A stretch of 64,000 bases of DNA from Candidatus Tisiphia endosymbiont of Beris chalybata (GCF_964026555.1 NZ_OZ032159.1:496001-560000); one strand, 5' to 3'; counted from the stretch's first letter, positions 39,988 through 49,374 are shown. Made by a program: numbers and translations. The notes: generated from the letters alone by a model not told the origin.

Positions 39988-40249
39988 CTATATTAACGGC
40001 GCTAGATGAATTAGTAGAGAGGCCTTCTAACAATTCGGTTAAATAACCTCGATAAAAAAAATGTATTAAGCTAATAGATTTATACTGCCCTAAGGATTGT
40101 ATAAAATCGTTATAGTGTTTAAAATCCTTAGAGTAGATTATATGACACTCATATTTACTGTCTAATAAAGACTTAACATGTCTAGCAATATTATCAAAAG
40201 CCCAGTTTCTAACATCAGCAACTCAAATTATGGTATCTTTTTGCGTCAT
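39977..40249 (-). pseudogene. N-terminal glycosyltransferase remnant with an in-frame TGA
   Basis: From the ATG at 40249 it reads MTQKDTII, then TGA (40223-40225), then VADVRNWAFDNIARHVKSLL..SKYECHIIYSKDF.. and stops at 39977. In this family the segment normally reads IIWVxDxxxWAFDN, so TGA stands where Trp (TGG) is expected. The frame ends 11 nt inside the next frame, and about 150-200 residues of the acceptor domain are missing between the two. It starts 10 nt after the epimerase stop. Confidence 0.75.
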
Positions 40250-40258
40250 AAATTCGCG

Positions 40259-41176
40259 TCATAAAATTTTAGTATTAAATAATTCTAATAACCCTTCTTC
40301 TAAACTATGCTGCGCCTTTATGTTTAACACTTTTTGGGATAATATATTACTACCAACAGAAAATTTTATATTACCAATTTGCTCAGGCAGATATTTTATT
40401 CCTTTAATATGACAACTTTTACCAATCAGCTGGACAAGCTCATTGATTGAATAAGCATGACCGCTGCAAATATTTAATATTGGGGCATGAGTTGATGCCA
40501 CAGACATAGAGCGCACGCACATATTAATAACATCTGACACATGAATAAAATCACGGCTCTGCTGACCATCGCCAAATATAATTAATTCTTTCCCTTCGTC
40601 GAGCTGTTGCTTAAATATTGATATTACCCCGGAATAATCTGAGTCTTTTGGCTGCCCTGGGCCGTAAACATTAAAAAAGCGCAAGCCACAACTTTTAAGG
40701 GATTTAATGGCACCAAAAACCTTGGCCTGCAATTCACAAGCATATTTATCAACAGCATACGGAGAAAGAGGTTTAACTTCTGCCCCCTCTTGAAGCGGCA
40801 ATCTACTGGAACTCCCATAAACAGCCGCAGAGGAGGCATATACTACAGGTATATTATGAGCACTCGCCTGCAAAAATACATTAATAGTACCAGTTGCATT
40901 AACCGCATGGCTATAAGCCCAATTATTAATTGATTTTTGTACGCTTGCTACCGCTGCTAAATGAAAACATCCATCAATATTTTTAAATAATTTCTCTAAA
41001 CTATTATATTCTAAGATGCTACCGTAAATAAATTCGACATTTTTAGTAACTAAATCTTGCAGCTGGCCAGTTGACAAATCATCTAGTATAATAACCTGGT
41101 GTCCTTCATTTATTAGTAATTTTACTAAATGGGTACCAATAAAACCAGCCCCCCCGGTAACTAAATATCTTGACAT
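40259..41176 (-). CDS. NAD-dependent sugar-nucleotide epimerase/dehydratase
   Basis: 305 residues of the extended short-chain dehydrogenase family. N-terminal NAD motif VTGGAGFIGTHLVKLL, catalytic YAVDK (Tyr-x-x-x-Lys), substrate-binding RFFNVYGPGQPK and GDGQQSRDFIHVSDVI. Most like UDP-glucose/UDP-GlcNAc 4-epimerases of the GalE/WbpP type. Exact substrate not decidable. It stands at the head of the glycosyltransferase remnants and diverges from the glycosyltransferase gene at 41286, so it belongs to a surface-sugar locus. Confidence 0.9.
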   Translation of the reverse strand: MSRYLVTGGAGFIGTHLVKLLINEGHQVIILDDLSTGQLQDLVTKNVEFIYGSILEYNSLEKLFKNIDGCFHLAAVASVQKSINNWAYSHAVNATGTINVFLQASAHNIPVVYASSAAVYGSSSRLPLQEGAEVKPLSPYAVDKYACELQAKVFGAIKSLKSCGLRFFNVYGPGQPKDSDYSGVISIFKQQLDEGKELIIFGDGQQSRDFIHVSDVINMCVRSMSVASTHAPILNICSGHAYSINELVQLIGKSCHIKGIKYLPEQIGNIKFSVGSNILSQKVLNIKAQHSLEEGLLELFNTKIL

Positions 41177-41285
41177 ATTTTTAAAAACAATTTAATTCTC
41201 ACTTGAATTTATAGCCCAAGAGATTTAGAAAGTGTAATAGAATACCTACTAAATTCATTTATAGAACGATTAAACAAAAAGGCAA

Positions 41286-42404
41286 ATGAAAAAAATCATC
41301 ATTTTGACAAATAGTGATTGGCACTTTTATGCGCATTTACTACCTATAGCTTTAAAAGCGAAAACAGAAGGTTATGAGGTCAAATTGTTAACCCAGGTGA
41401 GTAAATTCCAGGAGCAGATCGAAGAACTCGCTATTAAAGTACTACCAATTACTATTAAACCTAATAGCATTAATCCTTTTACTGATTTACTATTGCTCTG
41501 GAAAATCATTAGGATCTTAAATCAAGAAAAACCTGATATATTACATAATTTTACTATAAAACCAATTCTTTACGGTAGTATAAGTAGTTTATGGTGTAAA
41601 ATTCCTAAAACTATCAATAATTTTGTTGGTATGGGAACCATCTTTGTCAGTGATAATTTAATAATAAAATTACTGAGATTAATTATTGTTAAATTAATTG
41701 CCTTAATCGCTAATTATAAACAAATGTTGTTTATTGTTCAAAATAATGATGATCACGCTTTACTGGTAAAATCATGTAACTTGAGGCCAAGTACTATTAT
41801 AACGCAATGTAGTGTAGGGCTAGATACTAGTAAATTCCCTGCCTTGTTGGAACCTGTAGGTGAGAAAATAATTTTTGCTTTAGTGGCACGAATGATCATT
41901 GAAAAAGGAATATATGAATTTATTAAAGCGGCCAAGATCCTACGCCAAAAAGGCTTAAATGCAGAATTTTGGTTGGTCGGACCCTTGGATAAAAACAATA
42001 AACGGTCAATTAATTACCGCATATTAGAGCAATACCAAACTGAAGGATATATAAGATATATTGGTTACCAGCAAAACATAGAGGAAATTTGGAAAAAATC
42101 TCATGTCGCAGTCTTGCCCTCATACCGTGAAGGGTTAAGCCGTAGTTTGTTAGAAGCAGGAGCATATGGTAGAGCTATTATAACTACTGATGCTCCTGGA
42201 GGAAGAGCGCTAGTGCAAGATAGGATCAATGGCTTATTAGTAGCTCCTCAAAGCGCTGAAGAGCTAGCAAAAGCTATGGAACTATTAATTAACGAACCTA
42301 CTTTAAGAAAAAGCTTAGGGGCAAAAATTAGACACGATATTTTAACAACATATGACTCTTCCCTCATTGCAACGAAAATGGTTAAATATTATCATTCTTC
42401 TTGA
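41286..42404 (+). CDS. GT4-family glycosyltransferase
   Basis: 372 residues, GT-B fold. N-terminal acceptor domain (KKIIILTNSDWHFYAHLLPI..; KPDILHNFTIKPILYGSISS) and C-terminal donor domain with FALVARMIIEKGIYEFIKAA, FWLVGPLDKNN, VAVLPSYREGLSRSLLEAGA (E-x7-E type signature) and TTDAPGGRALV. Similar to enzymes adding a hexose to O-antigen or capsule units. The frame is complete, in contrast to the decayed neighbour. It is transcribed divergently from the epimerase and convergently with nagZ. Confidence 0.88.
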   Translation: MKKIIILTNSDWHFYAHLLPIALKAKTEGYEVKLLTQVSKFQEQIEELAIKVLPITIKPNSINPFTDLLLLWKIIRILNQEKPDILHNFTIKPILYGSISSLWCKIPKTINNFVGMGTIFVSDNLIIKLLRLIIVKLIALIANYKQMLFIVQNNDDHALLVKSCNLRPSTIITQCSVGLDTSKFPALLEPVGEKIIFALVARMIIEKGIYEFIKAAKILRQKGLNAEFWLVGPLDKNNKRSINYRILEQYQTEGYIRYIGYQQNIEEIWKKSHVAVLPSYREGLSRSLLEAGAYGRAIITTDAPGGRALVQDRINGLLVAPQSAEELAKAMELLINEPTLRKSLGAKIRHDILTTYDSSLIATKMVKYYHSS

Positions 42405-42406
42405 CA

Positions 42407-42443
42407 AGATATACTGTGAGGCGTTTAAATATATCTAATTTTT
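42407..42443 (+). terminator. Weak hairpin between convergent genes
   Basis: AGATATA / TATATCT 7-bp stem with a 16-nt loop, followed by AATTTTT. It overlaps the nagZ stop codon on the other strand. Confidence 0.35.
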
Positions 42444-43539
42444 AAAGTACTGCACAAATTGCGGTCATTTCTTGTAAGTCACCGCTACAATGCAACACGA
42501 TATCGCAACCTGCAGCTTTTGCTTCATAAGCTGCTTTTGCAACACTTGCAGTAAATATTGCTTTCAGTTGTGGTAATGCTGCCTTTAATTGTTGTGTTTG
42601 TTGCAATTGGTCGGTATTTTCTGTAATAAGTTTGTCGTCAATAAGTTTTGCTAGAATTTCATTATATTGAGGATCACTAGTCTTCTCCTTCTCAAACAAG
42701 TCTAGTAGTTGTTTCGCGCAAAAGTAAGTCTCACAATTTGGTACATGTAAAGCATGCATGCAAATATCGTCTGTAATTAAGACGCCTTTAAAACCAATAT
42801 CCTTTCTAATAAAATTTATCGCTTCTGCAGATAATGTTACCGGCAGGAACGGATCTATGGCAGTATATTTAATATGAGCTGTCATAGCCCATGCATCTTG
42901 ATTATGGGTAGCGAGTTGTCTAAAGACTTCAAAATCGGTTTTCTGTAATTCAAGCAGTGGGGTATCTATAACCGGCAAATTATAATGACTATCACAAGTA
43001 GCTCTACCATGACCTGGCATATGTTTAATAATAGCAATACCGCCTTGCGCGGCTATTCCTCTTATGGCTGCGCTACCTAAATCGACTACTTTTTGTACCC
43101 CGCTACCAAAACTACGATCTCCTATCACTTTATCAGCCCAAGGATAACGTAAGTCTGCCACTGGAGCGCATGGAGAATCTATTTGATAGTTTTTTAAATC
43201 TTCCATTATGCTACAATAATTTTTATAAACCTGAGCACATGCATCTTCTGGGTTATTATCATATATTGCCCCAAAAGAACCAGATGCTGGGTACTCCTTT
43301 TCTATAAGCGGCGGTTTTAACCTTGCCACCCTTCCCCCCTCTTGATCAATCAAAATTAAAGGTTTATAATAATCATATAAGCTTTTTAAATCTTTAATTA
43401 GGCTTGTTAATTGTGGTGAATCCACAATATTTCTTTTAAAAAGAATAAATCCCTTTACTGGATTTTCTTGAAATAATTTGCGTTCTTCCTGGCTAAGAGT
43501 CGGGCCACTAAGACCAAAGATTAGAGGTTTTTGAGTCAT
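42442..43539 (-). CDS. nagZ: Beta-N-acetylhexosaminidase (GH3, NagZ-like)
   Basis: 365 residues. Cytosolic removal of GlcNAc from muropeptides during cell-wall recycling. GFILFKRNIV, LIDQEGGRVARLKPP, the acid/base loop AIIKHMPGHGRATCDSHYNL and the nucleophile in VLITDDICMHAL are present. After this Asp there is a charged helical insert of about 65 residues (KQLLDLFEKEKTSDPQ through LQQTQQLKAALPQ) before AKAAYEAKAAGCDIVLHC, and the protein ends soon after that. It is therefore both enlarged and C-terminally shortened compared with the E. coli enzyme. dnaB lies 3 nt upstream. Confidence 0.88.
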   Translation of the reverse strand: MTQKPLIFGLSGPTLSQEERKLFQENPVKGFILFKRNIVDSPQLTSLIKDLKSLYDYYKPLILIDQEGGRVARLKPPLIEKEYPASGSFGAIYDNNPEDACAQVYKNYCSIMEDLKNYQIDSPCAPVADLRYPWADKVIGDRSFGSGVQKVVDLGSAAIRGIAAQGGIAIIKHMPGHGRATCDSHYNLPVIDTPLLELQKTDFEVFRQLATHNQDAWAMTAHIKYTAIDPFLPVTLSAEAINFIRKDIGFKGVLITDDICMHALHVPNCETYFCAKQLLDLFEKEKTSDPQYNEILAKLIDDKLITENTDQLQQTQQLKAALPQLKAIFTASVAKAAYEAKAAGCDIVLHCSGDLQEMTAICAVL

Positions 43540-43542
43540 AAA

Positions 43543-45030
43543 TTACCTATCCATTTTTTTTTGCAAATTACTAAATTTTGAATATTGGCTATCATAGTGA
43601 AGTTGAACATTACCAATAGGACCATTACGATGTTTTGCTATAATAATATCAGCAACATTATAGACTTTATTTAATTTATTCAGCCATTCAGTATGTTTAT
43701 CATCACCTGTTGAAGGTTCTTTACGTGTTAGATAATATTCTTCACGGTAAATAAACATTACTATATCTGAATCTTGTTCAATGGAGCCAGATTCTCGTAA
43801 ATCAGATAACATAGGTTTTTTATCGTCTCTCAGCTCTACTGCTCTGGAAAGCTGTGCTAAGGCAATTATTGGGATATTTAATTCTTTAGCTATCGCTTTT
43901 AATCCTTGAGTAATTTCTGAAATCTCATTTACCCTGTTTTCTGCTTTACTGATTCCTCTAATTAATTGTAGATAATCTATAAATAATATACCTAGATTAT
44001 GCTTGCGTTTCATTTTTCTCGCTCTACTACGGATAGCCCCAATCGATAAAGCGGGGGTATCGTCAATAAAGAATGGTAAGCTGCTCAGGTTAATCACTTC
44101 TTTACGTAAACGATTATATTTATCCTCAGTAATATGACCGGACCGCAAGGCAGAAGAATCAATTTCAGTATACATAGAAAGAAGTCTGGTGGTGAGCTGC
44201 TCCGACGACATTTCAAGCGAAAAAAAGCCTACAGATTTTGCCTCCTTATCGGATTCACTTTTTTGGGAAAGCATAGAAGTGCAGGCATTGACCGCAAGAT
44301 TTATCGCAAAAGCTGTTTTCCCCATTGAAGGGCGTCCAGCGATTATCACTAAGTCTGAATTATGAAAACCTGATAATATATGATCTAAGTCAATTAAACC
44401 AGTAGAAACCCCTATTACATGCGCAGAATTCTTCATAGCTCTATTGATGCTGGAAAGAGAGTCTGCTAAGGATAGGCCAATTTTAATAAAACTTTTATCG
44501 TTAATACCTTCACTAGCTAAATTATATAATTTTCCTTCAGCATGCTCTATTTGTTGATTAGCATCATATTCTAACGATGAATCATAAGCATTGTTAACAA
44601 CTTCTTCCCCTATTGTAATTAAGTGCCGTCTTACTGCTAAATCATAGATTATTTTACCGTAATCAAGCGGGTTAATTACCATCATTGACATAGTAACTAC
44701 CCTGCCTAAATATTCACTACCTCCTAAACTTTGGAATAGCTCGTCTCTTTCTAACATACTTTTAAGGGTAACCGGGGTAGCAATTAAACCTTTTTCAGTA
44801 ATTAATTCAATAGCATTATAGATTTTTTGATGTAATGGTTCAAAAAAATGCTCTACTCTTAAAAATTCAGATACCACATTTAAATAATCATGATTAACTA
44901 AGATTGCTCCAATTAGCATTTGTTCGGCTTGGATATTTGAAGGCAACGTACGGCTAATAGGAGCAATATGGGGTATGTCATTTAACTGAACTACTTTACC
45001 CACTTCTTCATTTATTTTATTGCGGGCCAT
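43543..45030 (-). CDS. dnaB: Replicative DNA helicase DnaB
   Basis: 495 residues. Hexameric helicase of the replication fork. N-terminal domain (LPSNIQAEQMLIGAILVNHD), linker, then the RecA-like core with Walker A IIAGRPSMGKTAFAINLAVN, FSLEMSSEQLTTRLLSMYTE, Walker B LGILFIDYLQLIRG and LAQLSRAVELRDDKKPMLSD plus LRESGSIEQDSDIVMFIYRE. No intein is present. nagZ follows after 3 nt, suggesting cotranscription. Confidence 0.97.
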   Translation of the reverse strand: MARNKINEEVGKVVQLNDIPHIAPISRTLPSNIQAEQMLIGAILVNHDYLNVVSEFLRVEHFFEPLHQKIYNAIELITEKGLIATPVTLKSMLERDELFQSLGGSEYLGRVVTMSMMVINPLDYGKIIYDLAVRRHLITIGEEVVNNAYDSSLEYDANQQIEHAEGKLYNLASEGINDKSFIKIGLSLADSLSSINRAMKNSAHVIGVSTGLIDLDHILSGFHNSDLVIIAGRPSMGKTAFAINLAVNACTSMLSQKSESDKEAKSVGFFSLEMSSEQLTTRLLSMYTEIDSSALRSGHITEDKYNRLRKEVINLSSLPFFIDDTPALSIGAIRSRARKMKRKHNLGILFIDYLQLIRGISKAENRVNEISEITQGLKAIAKELNIPIIALAQLSRAVELRDDKKPMLSDLRESGSIEQDSDIVMFIYREEYYLTRKEPSTGDDKHTEWLNKLNKVYNVADIIIAKHRNGPIGNVQLHYDSQYSKFSNLQKKMDR

Positions 45031-45112
45031 AATTTACCAAATAAAAATACGGAATTATATACTATCAATAGGTTCACAGTAATTTTAAAGCAAAATTGTG
45101 CTTTAAAAGCTT

Positions 45113-45270
45113 ACTGTATAAGTCGAAAAAGCTCTCGGGATTTTTAGGAAAAACGAAGCTGAGCCAAACTACGTACTCAAATGTACATAAGGAGCGTCAG
45201 GCGGCGTTTTGACGACCAAATCATCCTCTAGTCCCACACCAACTAGTTTTCGACTTATGTAGCAAGTCTA
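45113..45270 (+). repeat. G-family palindromic element
   Basis: Ends ACTGTATAAGTCGAAAA and TTTTCGACTTATGTAGCAAG. Inner blocks TTTTTAGGAAAAACGAAGCT and TTTTGACGACCAAATCATCC are shared in diverged form with the B elements (AGGAGAAACGAAG, TTTCGACGACAAAATTACC). Centre ACGTACTCAAATGTAC. Confidence 0.7.
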
Positions 45271-45420
45271 ATACATATTACCTATCTGGTCATAATAATC
45301 GCACGCTGGTCGCCTTTCGTCTAGCTGCCCCTCTTTGCTCAACTGAGGATCAATATCGCGTTTAGGAAGAAATCTCTTCAAAAATTTGTTATTTAATATA
45401 AAATTAAACAGCCAATTCAT
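45268..45420 (-). CDS. Small 50-residue protein with strong ribosome-binding site
   Basis: Reads MNWLFNFILNNKFLKRFLPK.. and ends with a polar stretch finishing DYYDQIGNMY. A perfect Shine-Dalgarno site AGGAGGT lies a few nt before the ATG, the best in the window. The N-terminal half is an amphipathic, basic helix that could touch a membrane; the C-terminal half is charged. I recognise no family. The stop codon TAG lies at the edge of the G repeat, so the original C-terminus may have been altered. It lies between dnaB and trxB on the same strand. Confidence 0.55.
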   Translation of the reverse strand: MNWLFNFILNNKFLKRFLPKRDIDPQLSKEGQLDERRPACDYYDQIGNMY

Positions 45421-45492
45421 TTTTACCTCCTATTATTAACCTTAATTTGATATAGTAAGTTATCTTGAATTCAAATTAAATTATATAGCAAA

Positions 45493-46428
45493 TTACCCTT
45501 GATTTAAATATTTTTCTGCTTGTAGTGCTGCCATGCATCCTGTGCCCGCAGCAGTAACTGCTTGCCGAAAAATTTTATCTTGAACATCACCAGCTGCAAA
45601 AACTCCCTCTATACTGGTTTCAGTAGAGTTAGCTTTTGTTATGATATAATTATCTTGGTCTATATCAAGCTGCCCTTTGAATAAATTAGTATTGGGCATA
45701 TGGCCGATTGCTATAAATATTCCTGTACAATTCACTATACTGATTTTACCGTTCTTAGTATTTTCTAATTTAGCAGCAGTAACAGAGCGGGGCTCTAAGG
45801 TCCCCTGTACCTCTATTAACTTATGGTCCCAAATAACGGATATTTTAGGGTTTTTTAATAATCTATCTTGTAAGATTTTTTCTGCCCTAAAATTATTGCC
45901 GCGGTGGATAATAGTTACTTTAGCAGCATGATTAGTTAAATATAAAGCTTCCTCGACTGCACTATTCCCCCCACCAATCACCAATACTTCTTGATTTTTA
46001 AAGAAAAATCCGTCACAGGTAGCACAAGCAGACACTCCATAACCTTTAAATTGTTCTTCCGAAGGAATATTAAGCCATCTTGCTGCTGCCCCAGTACATA
46101 TTATAACACTATCTGCGTGATAAATTTTGCCAGAGCCAGTAGTAGCAATAAAGGGGTGAGTTAACAAATCAATTTTTCCTATATAATCGGAGATAATCTG
46201 AGTCCCAACATTTTCTGCTTGTCGTGCCATTTGTTCCATTAACCATGGCCCTTGTATAGATTCGGCAAAGCCAGGGTAATTTTCTACATCAGTAGTAATG
46301 GTTAATTGTCCTCCTGGTTGCATACCGTTAATTAATACCGGCTCTAACCCTGCTCTTGCAGCATATATTGCCGCAGTCAAACCAGCCGGACCCGATCCTA
46401 TAATAAGGAGCTTAGTAAAAAAATTCAT
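45493..46428 (-). CDS. trxB: Thioredoxin reductase
   Basis: 311 residues. NADPH-dependent flavoenzyme reducing thioredoxin. FAD motif LIIGSGPAGLTAAIYAARAG, redox-active CATC (Cys135, Cys138) in GVSACATCDGFFF, NADPH motif VLVIGGGNSAVEEALYL with IIHRGNNFRAEKI, and C-terminal GVFAAGDVQDKIFRQAVTAA. Complete. Good partner for thiol-redox proteins such as the DsbA-like protein only indirectly, since it is cytosolic. Confidence 0.97.
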   Translation of the reverse strand: MNFFTKLLIIGSGPAGLTAAIYAARAGLEPVLINGMQPGGQLTITTDVENYPGFAESIQGPWLMEQMARQAENVGTQIISDYIGKIDLLTHPFIATTGSGKIYHADSVIICTGAAARWLNIPSEEQFKGYGVSACATCDGFFFKNQEVLVIGGGNSAVEEALYLTNHAAKVTIIHRGNNFRAEKILQDRLLKNPKISVIWDHKLIEVQGTLEPRSVTAAKLENTKNGKISIVNCTGIFIAIGHMPNTNLFKGQLDIDQDNYIITKANSTETSIEGVFAAGDVQDKIFRQAVTAAGTGCMAALQAEKYLNQG

Positions 46429-46471
46429 ATATTACCTATCTCTTCTCGCGTTAATTTTTTAAAAGAACACT

Positions 46472-46600
46472 TATATTGCTCGTATTTCAAGAACCATCAT
46501 TTTATTTTGAATGGCCAGCACGCGCAGCGTACATATAAGTACGTGCGCACGTGAATTTACGATAAAATAAACAAAACAATTCGGCAAAGTGAGTAGTATA
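46472..46600 (+). repeat. A-family palindromic element
   Basis: TATATTGCTCGTATTTCAAG..AACC..TTTTATTTTGAATGG..CGCGCAGCGTACATATAAGTA..CGTGCGCACGTGA..GATAAAATAAAC..GAGTAGTATA. It lies between trxB and the AEC transporter gene. Confidence 0.8.
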
Positions 46601-46602
46601 GC

Positions 46603-47532
46603 TCAATTTAAATCACTTAAAAATATGCTAACCATAATCGGCATATATATTACCACAAACAGTAAGGACAGAAAGACTGTAGTAGCAACTTTTTCAGGAT
46701 AGAATTTTTGTAAATTTGCTATAACTATTATATTCGCTGCCATAGGGGCGGTAGAGAGTAATTTTAACGCATTATATAGGTTCTCGTCATATATCTTTAA
46801 AACAAATCTATCTAACAAAATAAAAAACCCCACACCCAGGGGATAGAATAAAAATTTTGCTAAAAACGTAGCTATAGTAAATTTAATATCTATATCAAAT
46901 TTTTGCAATACTGAAAGCGCAAGCCCTACCATCACCATACCCAAGATAGAAAATGCCCCTCTCATATTATGGATAAAATCATCAAGAAAATCCGGTAGAG
47001 TAAACCCTGCAAAACTAAATAAGCAGCCAAGTAAAAAACCATTTAGAATTGGTAATTTTATAACTTTTAAAATACTTTCGCTAGTATTAGAAAAAGTTCT
47101 AGCACAAATATAAAAGCCTACCGTTGTTTCAAAAATATTGACCCCTATCACCGCCATCATATAAAGACTAAGGGTATAGTCGTCAAAAAGTACAGAAGCA
47201 ATAGGAAGCATGAAATAACCGCCATTAGCAGTGCCAGCCGATAGCGCGATAATATTTCGGGTATGATCCTGCCAATATTTACCAAAAAAATAATAGGAAA
47301 ACAAGGATAATATGGTCGCTATACAAAAAACGATGACAGTCACACTTAATGCAGATAGTGTTAGAGGAGCACTGGCGGGAATAGCAAAAAAAACAATAGG
47401 CGAGATAAAATAGAATAACAATGAGGCTATACTATCCCTTTCAACTTTAGAATATCTTCCAGCTAAAAAACCAATTATTACACTTAGTAATACGGAAATT
47501 GTTTTAAAAAAGACTATACTAAAAATTGCCAT
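46603..47532 (-). CDS. AEC-family transporter (auxin efflux carrier-like)
   Basis: 309 residues with about ten membrane spans, arranged as two halves of five (about 1-145 and 165-309). GFLAGRYSKVERDSIASLLF at the start, SAGTANGGYFMLPIASVLF (crossover-like Asn-Gly region), and the second-half MVMVGLALSVLQK and LSTAPMAANIIVIANLQ fit the AEC/BASS-like fold. Members move organic acids such as malate or other anions. The substrate is unknown here. Single gene preceded by a repeat. Confidence 0.85.
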   Translation of the reverse strand: MAIFSIVFFKTISVLLSVIIGFLAGRYSKVERDSIASLLFYFISPIVFFAIPASAPLTLSALSVTVIVFCIATILSLFSYYFFGKYWQDHTRNIIALSAGTANGGYFMLPIASVLFDDYTLSLYMMAVIGVNIFETTVGFYICARTFSNTSESILKVIKLPILNGFLLGCLFSFAGFTLPDFLDDFIHNMRGAFSILGMVMVGLALSVLQKFDIDIKFTIATFLAKFLFYPLGVGFFILLDRFVLKIYDENLYNALKLLSTAPMAANIIVIANLQKFYPEKVATTVFLSLLFVVIYMPIMVSIFLSDLN

Positions 47533-47649
47533 TTAACCAAGCCAAAGGATATCAGATCACTATGTTTTAGTAATTTTTTAAAAAATAGCAGATTTATCAA
47601 CAAATGAGAAGAAGTTTATTAGGAGTTAGCCGGGCAATGCCGATAATTA

Positions 47650-48522
47650 TTAGAAATTTTTTCCACTATTCACTTCACGCAAGCCAGTGCATAAATTGCC
47701 TATTCTAGTTCTATATATTTTTTTGTTCAAATAATTACTCTCTAATCTTAGATTATTAAAATCTTGATCATTCACAGGTAAATATTGGCAAATCTTAACT
47801 AAATCTTCATCTGTAATAAAATGCCGCCTTGGTATATCTATTTTACTAGCGCCCTCTTCCCTGTACCCTGCCATTATTTTCATTTTTTCAATAAAGGTAG
47901 GACTATAATTATTAAACCTTACCTTTTTCCAAGCATTGCTGGGGTCCACAATATAATTTCCAATGTTAAGTAAAGACTTAATCTGGCTGTTATAATCTTG
48001 TTGTAAATTATTATTTGTGATGACAGGCTGTAATATGTGGTAAATTGGCTCTAAATACTCCACATCTTTAATAGCATAATCTAGCATATCAGCATTAATA
48101 GGGCGCTTTAGCCAATTGGATCTTTGATAAGTTTTATCAATTTGAATCCCACAAATTTTGCTACATATATCAGCGTAGCTTAAATACTTCCCAAAATCAC
48201 TCAGGCCTGCTGCAATCTGTATATCAAAAATATTCTGAGGCAGCTTTTTAAATAAACGGTAAAATATTTCAAAATCTTCCCTTGGGGCATGAAATATTTT
48301 TAAGATTTTATCATTAAGAAATATCTTACTCAGAGGGGCAAGATCTATATTACTTAAGTTATCAATTATTACCTTATGATCACTAGTGATAATTTGGATA
48401 ATGCTAAGCTGGGCAAAATATGTTCTCTCCCGGACGAACTCAGTATCAACCCCTATAATCTTATAGGGCAATAGCTGTTCACAAAAGTTATTTAATCCAT
48501 TTTGATTATCTATAATCAGCAT
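47650..48522 (-). CDS. rnd: Ribonuclease D
   Basis: 290 residues, shorter than E. coli RNase D. 3'-5' exoribonuclease for tRNA and rRNA trimming. DEDD residues are visible in IIGVDTEFVRERTYFAQLSI (Asp26, Glu28), KIFHAPREDFEIFYRLF and the third motif LDYAIKDVEYLEPIYHIL. An HRDC-like helical C-terminus follows (about 205-270). Only one HRDC domain seems present, which accounts for the smaller size. Confidence 0.92.
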   Translation of the reverse strand: MLIIDNQNGLNNFCEQLLPYKIIGVDTEFVRERTYFAQLSIIQIITSDHKVIIDNLSNIDLAPLSKIFLNDKILKIFHAPREDFEIFYRLFKKLPQNIFDIQIAAGLSDFGKYLSYADICSKICGIQIDKTYQRSNWLKRPINADMLDYAIKDVEYLEPIYHILQPVITNNNLQQDYNSQIKSLLNIGNYIVDPSNAWKKVRFNNYSPTFIEKMKIMAGYREEGASKIDIPRRHFITDEDLVKICQYLPVNDQDFNNLRLESNYLNKKIYRTRIGNLCTGLREVNSGKNF

Positions 48523-48588
48523 CTTGACATTGATATTGTGAATATTAATTTGGGTCTATATCATAAATTTACAGTAAATTCAGAAAAA

Positions 48589-49374
48589 TTAATTATTTAA
48601 TGTTAAAAAATACGGTACATGATCAGAAGGCTGTAACCAATTTCTAGCATCTGGTAAGGCATTGATAGAGACAATATTATCTTGTAAGTTATTGCTAGTC
48701 CAAGCATGATCTAGCCTCCGTCCCCTATTTGTTTTTTGCCAATCTACATTCCGATAACTCCACCAAGTATAAAATTTCTGATCATAGGGTACCAAATGGC
48801 GGCTACTATCTATAAACTTTAAGGAATGCTGCAATTTCAACAAGGCGGCTCGCTCTACCTGCGTATGACTTACTACATTGCGTAACTGCCGACTAGACCA
48901 TACATCATGTTCATGCGGCGCAATATTCAAATCTCCCATTAATACAATTTTACTCTCAAAGCTACGGTGGGTACAAAACCATTCTTCTACTAGCCGTATA
49001 TATTCTAGCTTATGTTTAAACTTGGCATTAAGATGAATATCAGGTATGTCACCCCCTGCTGGCACATAAAAATTATGTATCTCTATTCCAGCTATTTCTA
49101 CCGCAATATGCCTTTTATCTTGATTATACAATTCAAGAGAAAATTTATTAGTGAAAGGCAGTTTAGATAAAATAGCTACTCCATTATAAGATTTTTGTCC
49201 AGCAAAATATGTATATTCATATCCCATGTCAATAATAGCTTGATATGGGAAAAAATCATCTATTGTTTTAATTTCTTGCAAAGCTATCACATCAGGCTGA
49301 TGTTCTTCGATTAACTTCTTCAGTAAGCCAAGACGTAAGCGCACCGAATTAATGTTCCAAGTCACCAACTTCAT
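48589..49374 (-). CDS. xthA: Exodeoxyribonuclease III (AP endonuclease)
   Basis: 261 residues. Cuts at abasic sites in base excision repair. LVTWNINSVRLRLGLLKKLI, DVIALQEIKT with the metal-binding Glu, VLMGDLNIAPHEHDVW with the active-site Asp/Asn pair, RLDHAWTS and the terminal WLQPSDHVPYFLTL with the catalytic His are all present. Works in the same pathway as MutM, encoded at 56022. Confidence 0.96.
   Translation of the reverse strand: MKLVTWNINSVRLRLGLLKKLIEEHQPDVIALQEIKTIDDFFPYQAIIDMGYEYTYFAGQKSYNGVAILSKLPFTNKFSLELYNQDKRHIAVEIAGIEIHNFYVPAGGDIPDIHLNAKFKHKLEYIRLVEEWFCTHRSFESKIVLMGDLNIAPHEHDVWSSRQLRNVVSHTQVERAALLKLQHSLKFIDSSRHLVPYDQKFYTWWSYRNVDWQKTNRGRRLDHAWTSNNLQDNIVSINALPDARNWLQPSDHVPYFLTLNN

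Noticed and set aside
40223..40225. UGA read as tryptophan (altered genetic code)
   Set aside because: Other genes here use TGG for Trp and TGA as a normal stop (for example nuoD, and the end of the epimerase gene), and the gene is damaged elsewhere, so a nonsense mutation is simpler.
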